Shown: one piece after another, positions 30,231-43,344 of the stretch
Layout of the letters: each line of letters begins with the position of its first letter
How positions within the stretch are numbered: position 1 is the stretch's first letter
DNA from: Deroplatys truncata
Taxonomy: Eukaryota > Arthropoda > Insecta > Mantodea > Mantidae
Length of the DNA: 64,000 nucleotides
Direction of reading: 5' to 3'
Assembly (NCBI GenBank): GCA_030765065.1
Contig: CM060988.1
Span: forward strand, 201,250,565-201,314,564
The notes under the pieces: generated by a model
What the model saw: the letters and a program-made list of their open reading frames with translations, nothing else
Told to the model about the DNA's origin: nothing
Databases searched by the model: none
Translations under genes and position numbers: made by a program

Positions 30231-30783
30231 GAGAGATAAACTTTCCATTTAATTAAAGTATGCTATTTGAAAGTTCGGACCAGTAGCAAGGAATTTCGGA
30301 AAGGTTAACACCTAAAAATCCAATTTGGCATAAACTGTGTGCTTTAACGAGATTTAGATTTTTTTTGTGTGTGTAGGAAGATTTCGTCTATCTCCATTTA
30401 TATAAAAGTGGTTCAAAATTAAGAAGACTTTAGAGGCTATGGCCAGAAAATTCAAGATAAACATTTTATTTCTCATGCAAATATCTTAAAGATACAGTAT
30501 TTTAATCAAAATTGTCGAGCCATTTTGAGAAAATAAAAAATAAAGTTCCATGTAAAGCGTAGTTTGGTTGGAGGGATTGTTTTTGTTGAAAATGTTGGTG
30601 TGTTATCCTCGGAAGACGCTGAACTTAAATACCAAGTATGGTACTTAACTGACTTTTCGTTTTTGACTTATGCTGCACACAGGCGCTTTTCTAGAAATTC
30701 TTTCTTTTTATTCAGGGAGCCACAAAACGTGTATTTCCGATAAAATTCCCAACTTTTTGGATGGAATGGAATACTTGTAGAGA
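30231..30783 (+). repeat. Old family A copy, plus
   Basis: Recognisable TTTTGAGAAAATAAA and CGTGTATTTCCGATAAAATTCC segments in family A order, clearly diverged. Confidence 0.5.
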
Positions 30784-31032
30784 AGCCTGCGCCGTGGCAC
30801 AGAGCTCTGGTTGCTGACTACAGAATGTGCCCAGGTTAGATCCAACTCAGTCCCGGTGCCCACTTAGCATCGTGCGGAAAGTGAGGAGCTGCGATAGGCA
30901 GCGGTCCTGGCCTAGTGAGCCAACTTTCCGGCTAGCAGATGCGTGATGCTCGCCACATCACCTCCCCGTGTCGGATGGATGAGGGTTGGCACGCCCACGT
31001 CCTTCGCGGACTGCAGCACCACAGGAAAAATT
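30784..31032 (+). mobile_element. tRNA-derived SINE, family C (copy 1)
   Basis: GCGCCGTGGCACAGAGCTCTGG is a degraded tRNA-like box A region. The later GAGGAGCTGCGATAGGCAGC and TTCGCGGACTGCAGC are shared with the better-preserved copy at 36386-36640. Confidence 0.65.
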
Positions 31033-32009
31033 AGCAGAGAAAGTAAAAAGTATTTAAAAGGCCTGGATATTAGAACACGAGCTTGTTGGACTTATAAAAG
31101 AAAATACTTGAAGGCCTTGTCTTTTAGTTGCCGCGGATAATGACGTAAGAAACTTTTGTTCATTTCTCGTGTATTTTGTAATCAAGCATATGTTCCTACA
31201 TAATTATATAGAGACAAAATTGCATCCAATGAAACATCTACCGATATTTTATAATTAACAACTCTCAATTTTTTTTCTCTATGGTTACAGACTATGCGTC
31301 TTTTCCAAAGAGGTTAACTTGGTGGTCTGGCAGTGCGAAATCGTTATACTCACTAGCTTCGCCTCTATTTCGTTGTATATGTTAAGGGTTTCTGTAATAC
31401 TGAAAATTATGCAGCTTTATGTTACAAAGGTTTAAAATTGCACCTACTGCACTTACCTAAAAACTTGCTCGACAATACCGACCGATGATTGTTCCACCAC
31501 CAAAGGATACTTATAGACTATACACCATTTCCAGACTGTTGTGGGGAGGTTAAGATAGTCGGACAGCCTTCACATCCTTTTGTGTGAATACCAGCGGATT
31601 CATACTCTGATGCAGCGGGGAAGGCCAAGGTTATCGGGAAGTCAGCGCCAGGTAGTAGGACATAAACAAAGATAAGTCGGCGTAAACACAAGAAGCGCTA
31701 TCGGTAGATAATTTGAATCTTATAGAAGTTTCTGTGGAAGATTGAATTGGCTATATTGTGCGATTTTAGGGATTATTCTAATGTATTTGGGGGAGTTATA
31801 CATTCAGGGGTTGGTAGTATCGGCTAGCTGTGACGTAGAGATTAGACAGCGGAGTCAACAGTTATTTCACTAACGCGCGTACAGTTATCCCTATCTTTGG
31901 TGCGTGGTCTGCGAGTACGTCAACATGGGATAACACACGCACCTCTTCTGGTGGAAGCAACGATGTTATGCGCAGCTGGAAAAAGGATGGGACAATGTAG
32001 ATGCTAGTA
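31033..32009. other. Unassigned intergenic sequence
   Basis: No gene, tandem repeat or known mobile element that I can support. Confidence 0.3.
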
Positions 32010-32800
32010 TACATAGGAATTTTTGCAAAATAAGCCTGGGATTACCACGGAGTTCACGAATGGAGTAGCACAAGCAGAACTAGGGAGGGTGGGAGCGAAA
32101 GGCAAAATGGTAGAAAGGGCAATCAAATACTGGTTCATAATAAAGCTACTAGAGGAAAATGATATACTAAAACAGTGCTTGGTTGTACAGGAGAAATTGT
32201 GGGAAAAAGAAACCCTGATGCACAATATACAATCAACATTGGAAGAAATAAACGGGCAGAATGAATGAACAAAAGTAAGGGTTTCTAGAAAGAAAATAGA
32301 AGAGTGGAGGATATTGAAAAGCAAGAAAGTATAAGCAGTTTCAAGGAAAAAGGGTCATTAACAGATAACAATTTTCTTGAAACAGAATGGAGAAAAGAAA
32401 TACAGATCGAAGTATGCAACACAGAGGCCAGAATGGGCTATGTATGGGCGAGGACAGGTGTAATGAATTTAAATGGTCTAACAGGGAGAAGAAGGGGGAG
32501 AGATGTACTAAATGCAATTGATTACATGACAATTGGTATTATATTCTGGAATGCCATGATACGGATAGAGAAAGAGAGAGTTTAATACTAGGGAAATGGA
32601 AAAATTTACCAATAGAGCTAAAAAGTTAGGAACATTTTAAATACAAGATCAAATGAATATATGAAGAAAGCAGGAAAATATTTAGGAAAAACAAGGTTAA
32701 AATGCTTAAAAGAAACGTGAAGCAAACTGGAGAAAATATGGAAAAAGGGTAAAAATGCAAATGAGTAAATATTGGATATATTATACTTCCCCATTATACA
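32010..32800 (+). pseudogene. LINE-type retrotransposon remnant (weak)
   Basis: Several short open stretches rich in Lys, Glu and Trp in more than one frame (for example QAELGRVGAKGKMVERAIKYW near 32070 and ARMGYVWARTGVMNLNG near 32428). They resemble the C-terminal part of insect non-LTR retrotransposon ORF2. No catalytic motif is present, so family assignment is open. The stretch to 33135 has nothing else. Confidence 0.3.
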
Positions 32801-33135
32801 TATACACAACAATGTTAAATATAAGCAGAAGAGAAATAATAAGCAACTCCATTGTATAAATATATGTAAAGTTTAAAGCAGACAATAAGTCATTCATTCA
32901 ATAAATGCGCTAAACTGTTGTTGAATCCACGTTAAATTCTTGAAGATGCGGCGGTCAATCCTGAGGCAGTATTTTTAACACTTAAATGATTTCAGTCAAA
33001 TTATATAATATAAAATATTATAACAGCCCGCCTTAAAGCAATATGTGTATATAACAATATATAAAAAGTATATATTATTGTATACATGCGTAATAATGTT
33101 ATGTGAATGTATACGTAATTTAATAATATAGGAGC

Positions 33136-33544
33136 TGTGAGAATAATAGGTTGAAAGTTGCTAACAATAAGGTAACCTTGAGGCAATAATGAGTAAGAAA
33201 GTTTAACAATACTACTTGTGATTCTTGGAGTAACAATAATATAATTTTTGTTACAGTTTATAAAATAGCCAATCAACAACCAGAAAAAGCTTTAGTTAAA
33301 TGAAGGTATTCTATTGGACTAGGATTAGCCAATCAGAGACTTGAAATACAGAAATTTACAAATGTAGGCGGTAGAAATGAAGTCAGTTGCTTGTAGACAG
33401 TGCTCATAACTGGACGTGTTGGTTGTAGACAGTGTTCCTAACCGGACGCGAGATGCGTCCTCGAGAAATTTAATACGTATTCGTGTGAGACGAAAATAGT
33501 TTGTGTTAAAAAGTGCAAGTATTTAATAATAAAAAAATCTCACA
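33136..33544. mobile_element. Possible solo LTR (fossil)
   Basis: Begins TGTGAGA and ends TCTCACA, an inverted 7-bp pair as in many LTRs, over 409 bp. I found no clear target duplication, so this is weak. Sequence to 34080 is unassigned apart from a short CT microsatellite near 33970. Confidence 0.2.
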
Positions 33545-34109
33545 GCTCTCTCTCTCTCTATCAGTGAAGTATTATTTAAATCGAGTCAAACATTAATAAA
33601 TGGAGTGGGGAAAAACTTAAAATCTGTGTAAGCCTACATTCTTCAGCCGCACCACACTCTATTAAGAAATTCATGTCTCTAAAAATAAATACTGACGCAG
33701 CCGAGGCAAACATAAATATATGTAATATTTAAAGAAACAGTCAAATTGCAAAGTTAATGTTTTTAAACTTGGGGCAAAGGCCACCGGAAAGTAAATTTGG
33801 GGCGAAGGCTACTGTAAACCGGGTACTATACGTGCGGTTGCAACTACAAGTTCGGCTCCCCCAACAGTTGAAATATAATACAACTCCTACAACAAAATAA
33901 CTACTTCAAATTGATGACCAAAGCGTGGTGCAAATAACGTAAAGATACTACTTCAAAACCGAGAGTAATGCCTCTCTCTCTCTCTCTGTTTCCCCTTTGA
34001 GTGTCCGAAGCAGATTATGTTCATCTAGTATTAACTGTTGATCTTTCCCGCTAGTGTGCTGTCAGTTTTGTTGTCCTGTGACATAGCAGAAGCAGGGTAG
34101 CGTTCCAAA

Positions 34110-35063
34110 ATGGCTACTCACTTCCAGGTGCATACAAAACAGAGATGTGTGATTGAATTCCTTACCGCTGAACAAATTGCGCCAATTGAAATCCATCAAC
34201 GCTTGTTAAAGGTGTGTGAAGACGATAAAGTAGAAGTGAGTAATGTAGGTACGGCGTTTCAAAAGTGGTGAAAAGGAAGTGCAGGACAAGCCACGCCCTG
34301 CTCGGCTATCACAGCAAATAATGAACAGCGTCTCGATCAACTCATCCGTAATGATCGGCGGATTACGACCAAGGAATTGTGTGTAGAGCTGAATGTCGGT
34401 TGTAATGCCTTAGACAAGATCTTACGCAACCTTAATTTCACAAGACCAAAAAGCTCATCGAATGGAGATTTGTCGGACGAATATGAGGCTGAAGGCGACA
34501 ATTTTCTGAACTCCATCATTAACGGAGATGAGACGAGGTGTCATCACAACGAGCCAGAATCTAAACGACAGTCCATGGAGTGGCGACATGCGACTTCTCC
34601 AACAAAGAAGTTCAAGACTCAGCCATCTGCAGGCAAAGTGATGTGCACAGTTTTCTGGGATAGGCAGGATGTGGAACCTGGAGCAAATGTCAATTCGGAA
34701 CGCTACAAGCCGACACTGACTAGGCTGAAAGCCCGAATTTCCGAAGTTAGGCCAGAGAAGACGACGAACTTCCGCCTGCAGCATGATAATGCCAGACCCC
34801 ATACCAGTTTTGCGACTATGGAGCTCATTACCAAATTTGGCTGGACTGTCCTACCACATCCACCGTACAGTCCTGATTTAGCACTTTCGGACTTCCGTCT
34901 CTTTGGGCCTATGAAAGATTTTCCAGACTCAGATGCTGTTGGCACAGCTGTAAGACAATGGGTAGCCTCAGCTGGTTCAGAATTTTACGAGCGTGGCGTG
35001 CAGGCTCTTGTTCATCGTTGGCAAAAGTGCATAACGGATGGTGGTGATTATGTGAAAAAATAA
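34110..35063 (+). pseudogene. mariner transposase, second subfamily, disrupted
   Basis: Starts with ATG at 34110 in AAAATGGCTACTC, giving KQRCVIEFLTAEQIAP, the usual N-terminus of a large insect mariner subfamily. The catalytic regions are present as INGDETRCHHNEPESK (near 34523), QHDNARPHTSF (near 34783) and PPYSPDLALSDF (near 34862), ending in GGDYVKK at 35061. The first third is interrupted near 34270 and a long frame resumes at 34377. WRHATSPTKKFKTQPSAGKV is the usual loop before the second aspartate. The surrounding ends were not defined. Confidence 0.8.
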
Positions 35064-35189
35064 GGGCATGTAGCTGAAATCTTGCTTTATTTAACTGTGT
35101 TACTGATGATGATATGATGATATGATGATAGGAATCAAATTACCCAACACAGTGTTCGCCTAGCGACCGAGGAAAGCCGAAAAATAAAT

Positions 35190-35285
35190 ATTCGGTCACG
35201 TTGGTCGGCCCCGATAGTTTAAACCCGGGACCTCGCGAAAGCGGGCCACAGACATTACCACCTGAGCCTTCCACTGTATCCAAAG
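35190..35285 (-). mobile_element. tRNA-like SINE fragment, minus
   Basis: On the minus strand GAAGGCTCAGGTGGTAATG resembles a box A region and CCCGGGTTTAAACTATCGG a box B region. Possibly truncated. Confidence 0.45.
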
Positions 35286-35304
35286 ACTTATATTAACTGG
35301 GGTA

Positions 35305-35635
35305 TAGTTGTCCAAGACAATACATTACGGCACGGTTCCAACAAATGTTACCTACTGCTGTTGCAACGCTCCCCATATGGCCACCGACCACCTCGTTCCA
35401 CCAACCAATGGCTGGACCCATATATTAGCTGGACACACCCTATGGGCTATGTCCATTACCTCGGATGGTGGAGCGATAATGGCGTTGGCGATGAAACGTG
35501 AGGACCTACGGCTTTTATCGTGGACTCCAAACCACGTTGCGCTTCGGGTACACCTCACACAACTCGGGAATCGAACTACGCAGCCTCAGCACGAGAGTCG
35601 CGAACGAAACAATTAAGCCACACCGACGCCTTCCA
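35305..35635 (-). mobile_element. tRNA-derived SINE, family D, minus
   Basis: On the minus strand TGTGGCTTAATTGTTTCG and GTAGTTCGATTCCCGAG are the box A- and box B-like parts, followed by a GC-rich body. The open frames across it are by-products. 35636-36385 contains an ATA/ATT microsatellite near 35800 and nothing else that I recognise. Confidence 0.5.
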
Positions 35636-36385
35636 ACAAATAATGTATCTACACAATCAAACATTAAGGATGAAAAACATCCTTCAGGGTTGCCAATGTA
35701 TGTTGTAATACCACTGAAAGAACTTTCCAAAAAAAATGCCTACATTTTAGTAAACGTACAATATTAAAACTCTTTCAGCATTGGTATTTGAGCAATACAT
35801 ATAATAATAATAATAATAGTTCACGGCCCTAAGGCAATCCAACTACCGGCCAGATGCACAAGGCAAAGACAGGCGATGGGGAGGTGATGTGGTCTGCATC
35901 ACACGTCTCCCAACCGGAATGTTAGTTTGCCAGAATTTTGATCATGTACTCCAGATCACAACTCAAACCTTCAGATTATTACCTTTCTTTACCAACCTGA
36001 GGGCTCAGAGAGAAAATAATGCGAATTCATTTTAATTATTTATTAGTTTAAGAACTACGGGAATTCCTGCTAGGGGTGATACAACATTGTTCACCGCAAA
36101 AACTGCTATGACTTGGTGCCAAAATTTCAACCCTGATTATGCCTTGCATTCTGACAATAGTTGCAGTAATGCTATGAAATACAAATACTAAACTACCCTT
36201 AATGTTGCACCTTTTCCCACCAAACCTGAAATGTCTACACGATTCTTTTTCAAGTTATATACGAAATTCGATCTCTGTGCTTGGAAAGGCGGAGAGGGGG
36301 TTTCTTACGTTACGGACGGACGCCAATATGGGCTCGTGGGATAGCGAACGCACCTAACAATTGTTTTACTGAGGAGTATAGGAAA

Positions 36386-36640
36386 GTGCAGCGCCGTGGC
36401 GCAGTGGGCTGGCTCCCGACCGGGTTCGATCCATCCCTGTGGGTGCGGATTTTATATCCCGGGTATAGAACAGGTGCACACTCAACACCGTGAGGAAAGT
36501 AAGCAGCTGCGATAGGCAGCGGTCCGGGCCAAGTAGGTCAGCATTCTGGCTGGAGATGCATGCTGCTGCACACATCAGCTCCTCTTGCGCACATGGGCGT
36601 GAGGCTGGCCTTCGCGGGCTGTAGCGCCTCAGGATTTATT
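36386..36640 (+). mobile_element. tRNA-derived SINE, family C (copy 2)
   Basis: GCGCCGTGGCGCAGTGGGCT (tRNA head with box A) and CGACCGGGTTCGATCC (box B), then a body with CAGCTGCGATAGGCAGCGG, ending near GTAGCGCCTCAGGATTT. Same family as 30784-31032. Confidence 0.75.
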
Positions 36641-37300
36641 TATAGGAAACTGCAAGAAAATTATTAGGCCTTGTAAAAGCGAAATAATTAGGTAGAGGTT
36701 ATGTGTGTAGCCAGTTTGGCGATGAATGGCTGGAGTCACGTATTGACGTCGCCATCAATATCTGCGGTTGATTCTGCTGCTGGCTGCTATAGTGGTTAGC
36801 TATGAGATCTTCCTCTCAGGATATGTGTGGGCGTAGTGTGAAAGCAGAACACCAATTTAAATTGACTGAGAAATTTAATGTGATCTAATATTTCAGCTAT
36901 GGACTGTTTGAAGATAGAGAATGAAGCCAATTATGTATCGTAGCACACGAAACCATTACAACTGAATTGTCACACCGGCTAACTTCTGCAGTATCAATTT
37001 TACGGTTTGACATAACTGTTTCCGAAATAAAAAAAACTAGGAGCGTAACTTGCCGTGAGTTACTAAAATACTTACCGGTCAAGCCCCTCGCAGCTACCGC
37101 CAAGTAACTGATAACCCAACGCTAAGAACTGCCCAACACCGTAGAAGACTACCTATAAGCCCCTAAGGCTGTACACGAAAGAAAATACGCTAATTTTAGC
37201 AATACACGCTCCGCCTACCTATCGCTACCCCCACCAACGTTACTTCTCTTGCGGCCCAATCTCAAAACACTGATTATACATATGTACACTTACTGGGCGA
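36641..37300. other. Unassigned intergenic sequence
   Basis: No supported gene or repeat. Confidence 0.35.
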
Positions 37301-37302
37301 TA

Positions 37303-37556
37303 CGAGGGCAGTCCCAGAAGTACCCGACCTGACGTGTATATAGCGGTTGTTGTTTCAAACAAATGACTATGGTAGAAAGTACCACCCTTATAAAGCTTAA
37401 GTTGGAAGTTTGACGATGCTACGTTATTTAGTAATTGTTTGGCAGCCATTAATAGTGAACTCTCTCAGTGAATTTGTAAACATGGATAAAACTGGTCATC
37501 GCTATGTGATACAATACTTTCATTTGAAAGGTCTTAGTCCAACTAATATTAAAGCC
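37303..37556 (+). mobile_element. mariner 5' fragment, same subfamily as 8078-9307
   Basis: TA followed by CGAGGGCAGTCCCAGAAGT, then the same untranslated leader and an ATG at about 37483 giving the N-terminus MDKTGHRYVIQYFHLKG. The similarity stops at 37556, where Helitron sequence begins. This copy keeps the start codon that the copy at 8078 has lost. Confidence 0.85.
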
Positions 37557-38450
37557 TGGCAAATCAAGCGAATTCAAGAATTCAGTTGGATAGTTGACAA
37601 CTTCGTCTTGATTCACAACAGTATCGATGGACTTATATGTTGTCGTTTCTCTGGATATTCCATTCTGAATAGTGAAGTTGATGATATTGACATCGATGTT
37701 TTTGGCCGCTAATATAGCACGCGTACTCAGCCACTGATGAGTTTTGTAGTTCTGTGCAATGTTTGGGAAAACGTTTTGCACCAGTTCGTCTATGCTTTCT
37801 GTGATCCTACAGAAGTTTGCTGGCAGGGTGATACATTGCGTAGATTCATCAATTTGCATTCGCCCATTTCCAATATCCATTAATTGTTTTGCAAAGTTTT
37901 CAGCCGATGCATCCCGTTGTAGTTGTACACGCATGTCGGTTTTCAAAGTCAATTTCTGTAACTGACACCATAAAACTGATGATTTGAGACATGCGTTAAG
38001 TTCATCAGCGGGTGTTGAACGTGGTATAATCGGCAGTGTGTGTCGAAAATCACCAGACAATAAAATGAGTGCGCCACCGAAGATCCGTGCGTTTCCTCTC
38101 AAATCTCGCAGAGTGCGATCAAGCGCCTCCAATGATTTCTTGCGAGACATTGTACATTCGTCCCATATGATAATTTGACACTTTGCCCATTCCAGAGTTT
38201 TTGCTGATGTTGCATATTCGTGCCTCAGTGTTTTGCAAATTTAACGGTAGTTTCAATGCTGAATGCGCTGTTCGGCCGCAATTCCACATGATGCAATGGC
38301 GATTGCAATATTATTTTGTGATCGTATGGTTGCCAAAATGAGTGAAAGAAGAAAACTCTTGCCTATACCACCGGGCGCATTTGTGAAAAACAGTCCACCG
38401 CTTTGTTCTGCGATTGCACGCAATGCGTTGTAATCAGCATTAACTGTCAC
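37557..38450 (-). pseudogene. Helitron PIF1-type helicase fragment, minus
   Basis: Minus-strand pieces: Walker A region NAPGGIGKSFLLSLILA (near 38390), then GGALILLSGDFRHTLPIIPR (near 38070), KSSVLWCQLQKLTLKTDMRV (near 37950) and DEVVNYPTEFLNSLDLPG up to the mariner junction. The order fits the Helitron RepHel helicase C-terminal domain. Pieces are in more than one frame, and the Rep/nuclease part and Helitron termini are absent. The last codons of this frame run into mariner sequence, so both elements are truncated at 37556/37557. Confidence 0.85.
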
Positions 38451-39352
38451 GGCAATATATGAAATTCATTGGAATGATAGTGGCGCCATCTGTCGAAGAT
38501 TGGTCGTACCAACTCAGCAACCTTCGTGGGCTCATGCACAACACTTTGCTGAAGATCATCACATGATCAAATACATAGTTCACGATTCCATAAAGAACAT
38601 GCACACAAACATTCATTATATAGAAGATAGAAGAAGATACGGAAACTATTTCTTTATTTAACTGTTCACATCTTCCTGTCAATAATTACGGCATCAAGCG
38701 ACAGAACCGCACTTTGCAATGCTGGGTAAGACAGCTATTTCTGCAAACGTTTACCATCAAGTACGTACTTAACAGTTTAAAGTAAGCCTAGATCACGTAC
38801 ATATTAACATTCTGTAAGTCAACCCGCCAGCCACACCAATACATATTACATGATACAGAGTGGACGAGAACGTTTAAAATCCCGTCACGTACACTGCTTG
38901 GGGAGTTTGATTTATATCGATTGGTAGCACTGCACTCTCTGTCTCTCTATATGAATACTACTGAGGAGAGATGTGCTAACGATGGACCAGTGTGTTACAT
39001 CTTAGCTTAATTTTATTCAGGACTAGCTCGCTTAGGCCTTTAAACTATAGTGGCGAATTAATTAATTAATTTCATTTGCCTCTCCCCTTCTATATAAAAT
39101 TACTGCACAATGAAGTTGAATCAGAGGGTTTTATGGTGAACCCTCCCCTTTACCCTTACAATTGTCATTTCGTACAGTCACGGCTATTTCTAATAACGAT
39201 GAAAACTCCTCTGATATTAGCACAAAAGTATGTGAAACATCTGACTTCCTTAACCTCCCCCTTCAGTCTTCTAAGTTGTGGAAATGCTACATTCTCTCCT
39301 TGGGGGTGGAAGAATCCTCAATCGGAATGGTCAAGTAATGTTTACTTTCTCT
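38451..39352. other. Unassigned sequence
   Basis: Possibly more of the Helitron region near 38460-38690; I cannot confirm it. Nothing else recognised. Confidence 0.3.
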
Positions 39353-41025
39353 GCTACGTAAAGAAAGTAGGGGAAGTATTGTATTCCACCCAAAAATTCG
39401 ATACCGAGATTTCATCGGAAATACATGTTTTGAGACCCCCTGAATCCAAAACAAGTATTTTTGGAAACATGTCCGTGTGTGTGTCTGTCTGTCTGTGAAC
39501 AGCATAACTCAGAAATGAACAGTCGGATAAACACCAAACTTGGTATTTAGGTTCAGTATCTTCCAGAGATGCGACACGAAGGTTTTCAAGAAAATCCCCC
39601 ACCCCAGATTACCCTTTACATGGAACAATTTTCGAAAGTTTTAATTTTCTCAAAAATGGCTCTAACGATTTTGATTAAAATATGATATATTTAAGATACT
39701 TCCATGACAAATAAAATGTATATCTCGAATTTTCTGGGAATGTCTCCAAAATATTCTTCATTGTGAACGACTTTTGTATAACTGGTAAACCATAAGAGAT
39801 AGACAAAATTTTACTACACAAAAAATGTAGATCGCGTTAAAATACACAATTTATGTCATATACATTTTTGTTGTTGAGTGAACCATTTTCGAGATATTGC
39901 TTGTTATTCCCTTAAATTTTTCAATACTTATTTTCTCAAATGGGAATTCGTTATTCATTTTTACTTTCTCTACTACGTATAGTAAGTAGGGGAAGTATTG
40001 CATTCCACCCAAAAATTCGATACCGAGATTTCACCGGAAATACATGTTTTGAGACCCACTGAATCCAAAAAAAGCATTTTTGGAAACATGTCCGTGTGTG
40101 TGTCTGTGTGTGTGTGTGTCTGTGTGTGTGTCTGTGTGTGTGTCTGTGAACAGCATAACTCAAAAACGAACAGTCGGATAAACACCAAACTTGGTATTTA
40201 GGTTCAGTATCTTCCAGACATGCGACACGAAGGTTTTCAAGAAAATCCCCCCACCCCAGACTACCCTTTACATGGAACATTTTTCGAAAATTTTAATTTT
40301 CTCAAAAATGGCTCTAACGATTTTGATTAAAATATCATATGTTTAAGATAATGACATGAGAAATGAAATGTATATGTCGAATTTTCTGGGAATGTCTCCA
40401 AAAGTATTCTTCATTGTGAACGACTTTTGCATAACTGGTAAACCATAAGAGATAGACAAAATTTTACTGCACAAAAAATGTAAATCTCGTTAAAATACAC
40501 AACTTATGTCATATACATTTCTTTTGTTGAGTGAACCGTTTTCGAGATATTGCTTGTTATTCCCTTAAATTTTCCAATACTTATACTTTTTCTCAAATTC
40601 GTTATTCATTTTTTTATGTCCTGGACTTGCAAAGAGAATGGAATGCGCCGCATAGCAACCAGCGTTAAAATATTTGACCATCGCTTAAAAGCTACCATAT
40701 TCCCCTTGCATCTACAAGAAAATTAGCAATAAGATTGACATCTCGATATCTCGATTAACATGAAGCATATGGAGAATAAGCGTTTGTAAAAATAGATTGT
40801 ACAAGAGTAGAGAAAGTCATGTGAGTGTAACACATCAGATTTTTTTGTCTTGGATATGCAAAGAATATTAATCTGTGACAAAGCGAATGGTGCTGCACCT
40901 AGCAACCAGCTATTAAGAGATATGTATGTGCTTAAAGGCTACTGTATTTCTATATTACCGTTGCAAATACAAAACAAGGGGAACATAGTACGCCTTAAGC
41001 GATAGTCAAATATTTTTTATACTGA
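39353..41025 (-). repeat. Family A copy nested inside another family A copy
   Basis: The outer copy runs 39353-39960 and resumes at about 40847-41025. The inner copy is about 39963-40846. The inner copy begins after a run of T (TTATTCATTTTT) and ends in a run of T (CAGATTTTTTT), consistent with insertion into a T-tract of the older copy. 41026-41724 is unassigned. Confidence 0.7.
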
Positions 41026-41724
41026 GAAATAAACGAATTGCTATGATTTTGTGATTCTTCTATCGACTTTTCCTTCAAAGGAATGCTGATTTGAACCAAT
41101 TTCGTAAGATCGTTTCATTTTATTAATTCATATCTTAGTTTTCTTTATAGTAGCATTTTAAATTTTCCTATTGTAGTTTATATTTTTTGTTTCCACGGTT
41201 TAAGGGCTGTTTCATTTTATTCATTCATATATTATTTGTTATAGTCCCATTTTCAGGTGTTTCTGTTTTGGTTTCTGTTCTTTGTTTACTGGTTTACGTT
41301 TTAAGACTTTTCATAATGCCTAGTAAGAAACGAACTAGTTTTAATTTTAATGTTAAGTAGTTATTTTCCGTGAAAGCAGCCAAAGTGATTGCTGGCACTT
41401 GAGCCAAAATAACGACATATTTGGTGAGGTTAAAAACACACAGTGCACAAGTAACTCGGTGATGACGTTATGTTTTTCAACTATAATAAATATTGATGCT
41501 TGAGTTCTGAAGTAATTGATAAAACTCTTCATTTAGGCAATGATTTGCACTTAAAATTACTTTCAAATTATGATGGTGTTATGCCATATCCGCCTTTCTT
41601 GTGCGCAGATGAGGTTTGACTGCAGGATATTGTAATTGATAATGTAAAAGTAATCTGCAATGCAATGACAAATAATTTTACATTACAAGGGATCAAGGAG
41701 GGATTTAGGCAGTGTGCTAAAAAC

Positions 41725-41965
41725 ATTTTTTATGTCCTGGACACACAAAGAGAATGCAATGCGTCACATAGCAACCGGCTGTTAAAAGATTTAAATATCG
41801 TTTAAAGCCTTCCACATTCGCTTCACGCCTACAAGAAAATTAGCAATAAGATAGAGTCTGTAAATGTTTATCTCGATTAACATGAAGTAGATGGAGAATA
41901 AGCGCTTGTAAAAATAGTTTGTACAAGAGTAGAGAAAGTCATATGAGTGTAACACATCAGATTTT
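41725..41965 (-). repeat. Short family A end fragment
   Basis: Contains TATGTCCTGGACACACAAAG through CATATGAGTGTAACACATCAG, that is, only the terminal part of family A. Confidence 0.65.
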
Positions 41966-42052
41966 ATATAATTATAGTAGACTACATTTTAAACGTATGT
42001 ATCTGCTTTTTGGTCCTGAGCATCGATGAAGATAATCTTCTCAGTTAGACTA

Positions 42053-43276
42053 TACTGCCGTTTGTGAAAACATCAACACCAAGAAGGAAACGCAATAGCA
42101 CAGGTTAGGTACATGACAAGTAACAAATGATAAACTTTACATGGCATTTGAGCTGTGGCCTCCATGCGCTGCAATTAGAGCATTCAATCAAAAACGTTCC
42201 TGAGGGATTTCCCTCCACGCAGTTTGTATTCGAGCCCACAAATCCGTGACACTGGAGGACCGTGACGCCCCAACCATATCCCAGACTTGTTCGATGGGTG
42301 AACGTGCAGCAATGGTACCCGTTGCTTTTCGAAGAAGGCTTTTACATTCCTCGCAATATGTGGCCGGGCATTGTCCTGTTGAATTGTGGCCTGTGGAGAT
42401 GCCTGAAGCAGGGGGAGTACCTCAAGCACTACAACCACCGTAACGTACCGGTTGCTGTTCAATGAGATCGAGTGTTATAACCAATGGCGCCCCAAACCAT
42501 CACACCAGGTGTTGGTCCGCTATGACACTCAACAATGCAGTCCTCCAGGTTGCGCTCACCACGGTACCGCCGGACACGTATGCGGCCGTCACTGTAGGAC
42601 ACGTTGAAGCGGGACTCCTCCGAAAAAACTACATTTTGCCACTCAGCACCCCAGTGACGGTATTCACGTGCCCATTGCAGTCGGAGGAGCTTGTGGTTTC
42701 TGGACAATGGAAGCAGACGTAATGGCATGCATGCAACCAGTCCAACCTGCAGCAGACGGCCACGAACCGTTGATGCAGACAAGTTCACATCTGTTGCAGT
42801 GCTCCAGCGTCGAGCCAACATTGTGAATGAAGCTGTACGGCCCGTTATGACCATGCGGACAAGATGAAGGTCATCCCGTGCTGTGGTCCAGTACACGCTC
42901 TTCGCTGCGTGCGATCTTCATCTATCCACTGCTTCCACACACGCATCACTGCCGTAGCAGCATGCCCTGTACGAGCCGAAATGTCACGGTACGACAAAGA
43001 CAGATCATTCTGCCCCGTTCAAACTCACTCAATATATAGCTCCCTTTGACGTCGACGAGGCATACTGGCACTCACTTTATTGTTTCCACCTTGTTTGTCA
43101 GCTCTGCACTAGGCGCAACACTGAGCTTGTCGGACCGACACTAGAGGCCCCTGCTCGGCCTACGTGTACCCCATCTCTCTGTAAACCTAATCACTTATTG
43201 CTTGCACACTCTTCTCACTTCCATCAAGTTTGGAGTTATTCTTTCTTGGTGTTGGCAATTTTCACAAACGGCAGTG
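42053..43276 (-). mobile_element. Tc1-like transposon, minus strand
   Basis: Flanked by TA at 42051-42052 and 43277-43278. Terminal inverted repeats share CTGCCGTTTGTGAAAA and CAACACCAAGAA. The element is about 1.22 kb, within the usual range for Tc1. Confidence 0.85.
42184..43064 (-). pseudogene. Tc1-like transposase, disrupted
   Basis: Minus-strand frame 42459-42896 carries the HTH region and VVFSEESRFNVSYSDGRIRV around the first catalytic position, where most Tc1 proteins have S-D-E-S; here the first acidic residue is glutamate. A second frame 42184-42462 retains QQDNARPHIARNV, the second catalytic aspartate. The third acidic residue region is degraded. An N-terminal MPRRRQRELY segment lies near 43062. 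Frame changes separate the parts, so the element is inactive. Confidence 0.8.
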
Positions 43277-43344
43277 TACTTTCACGAAAAAGCCGTTAGA
43301 GAATCGGACGTAATAAGAAGCTAAAAACCTTAAATTGTATTACT

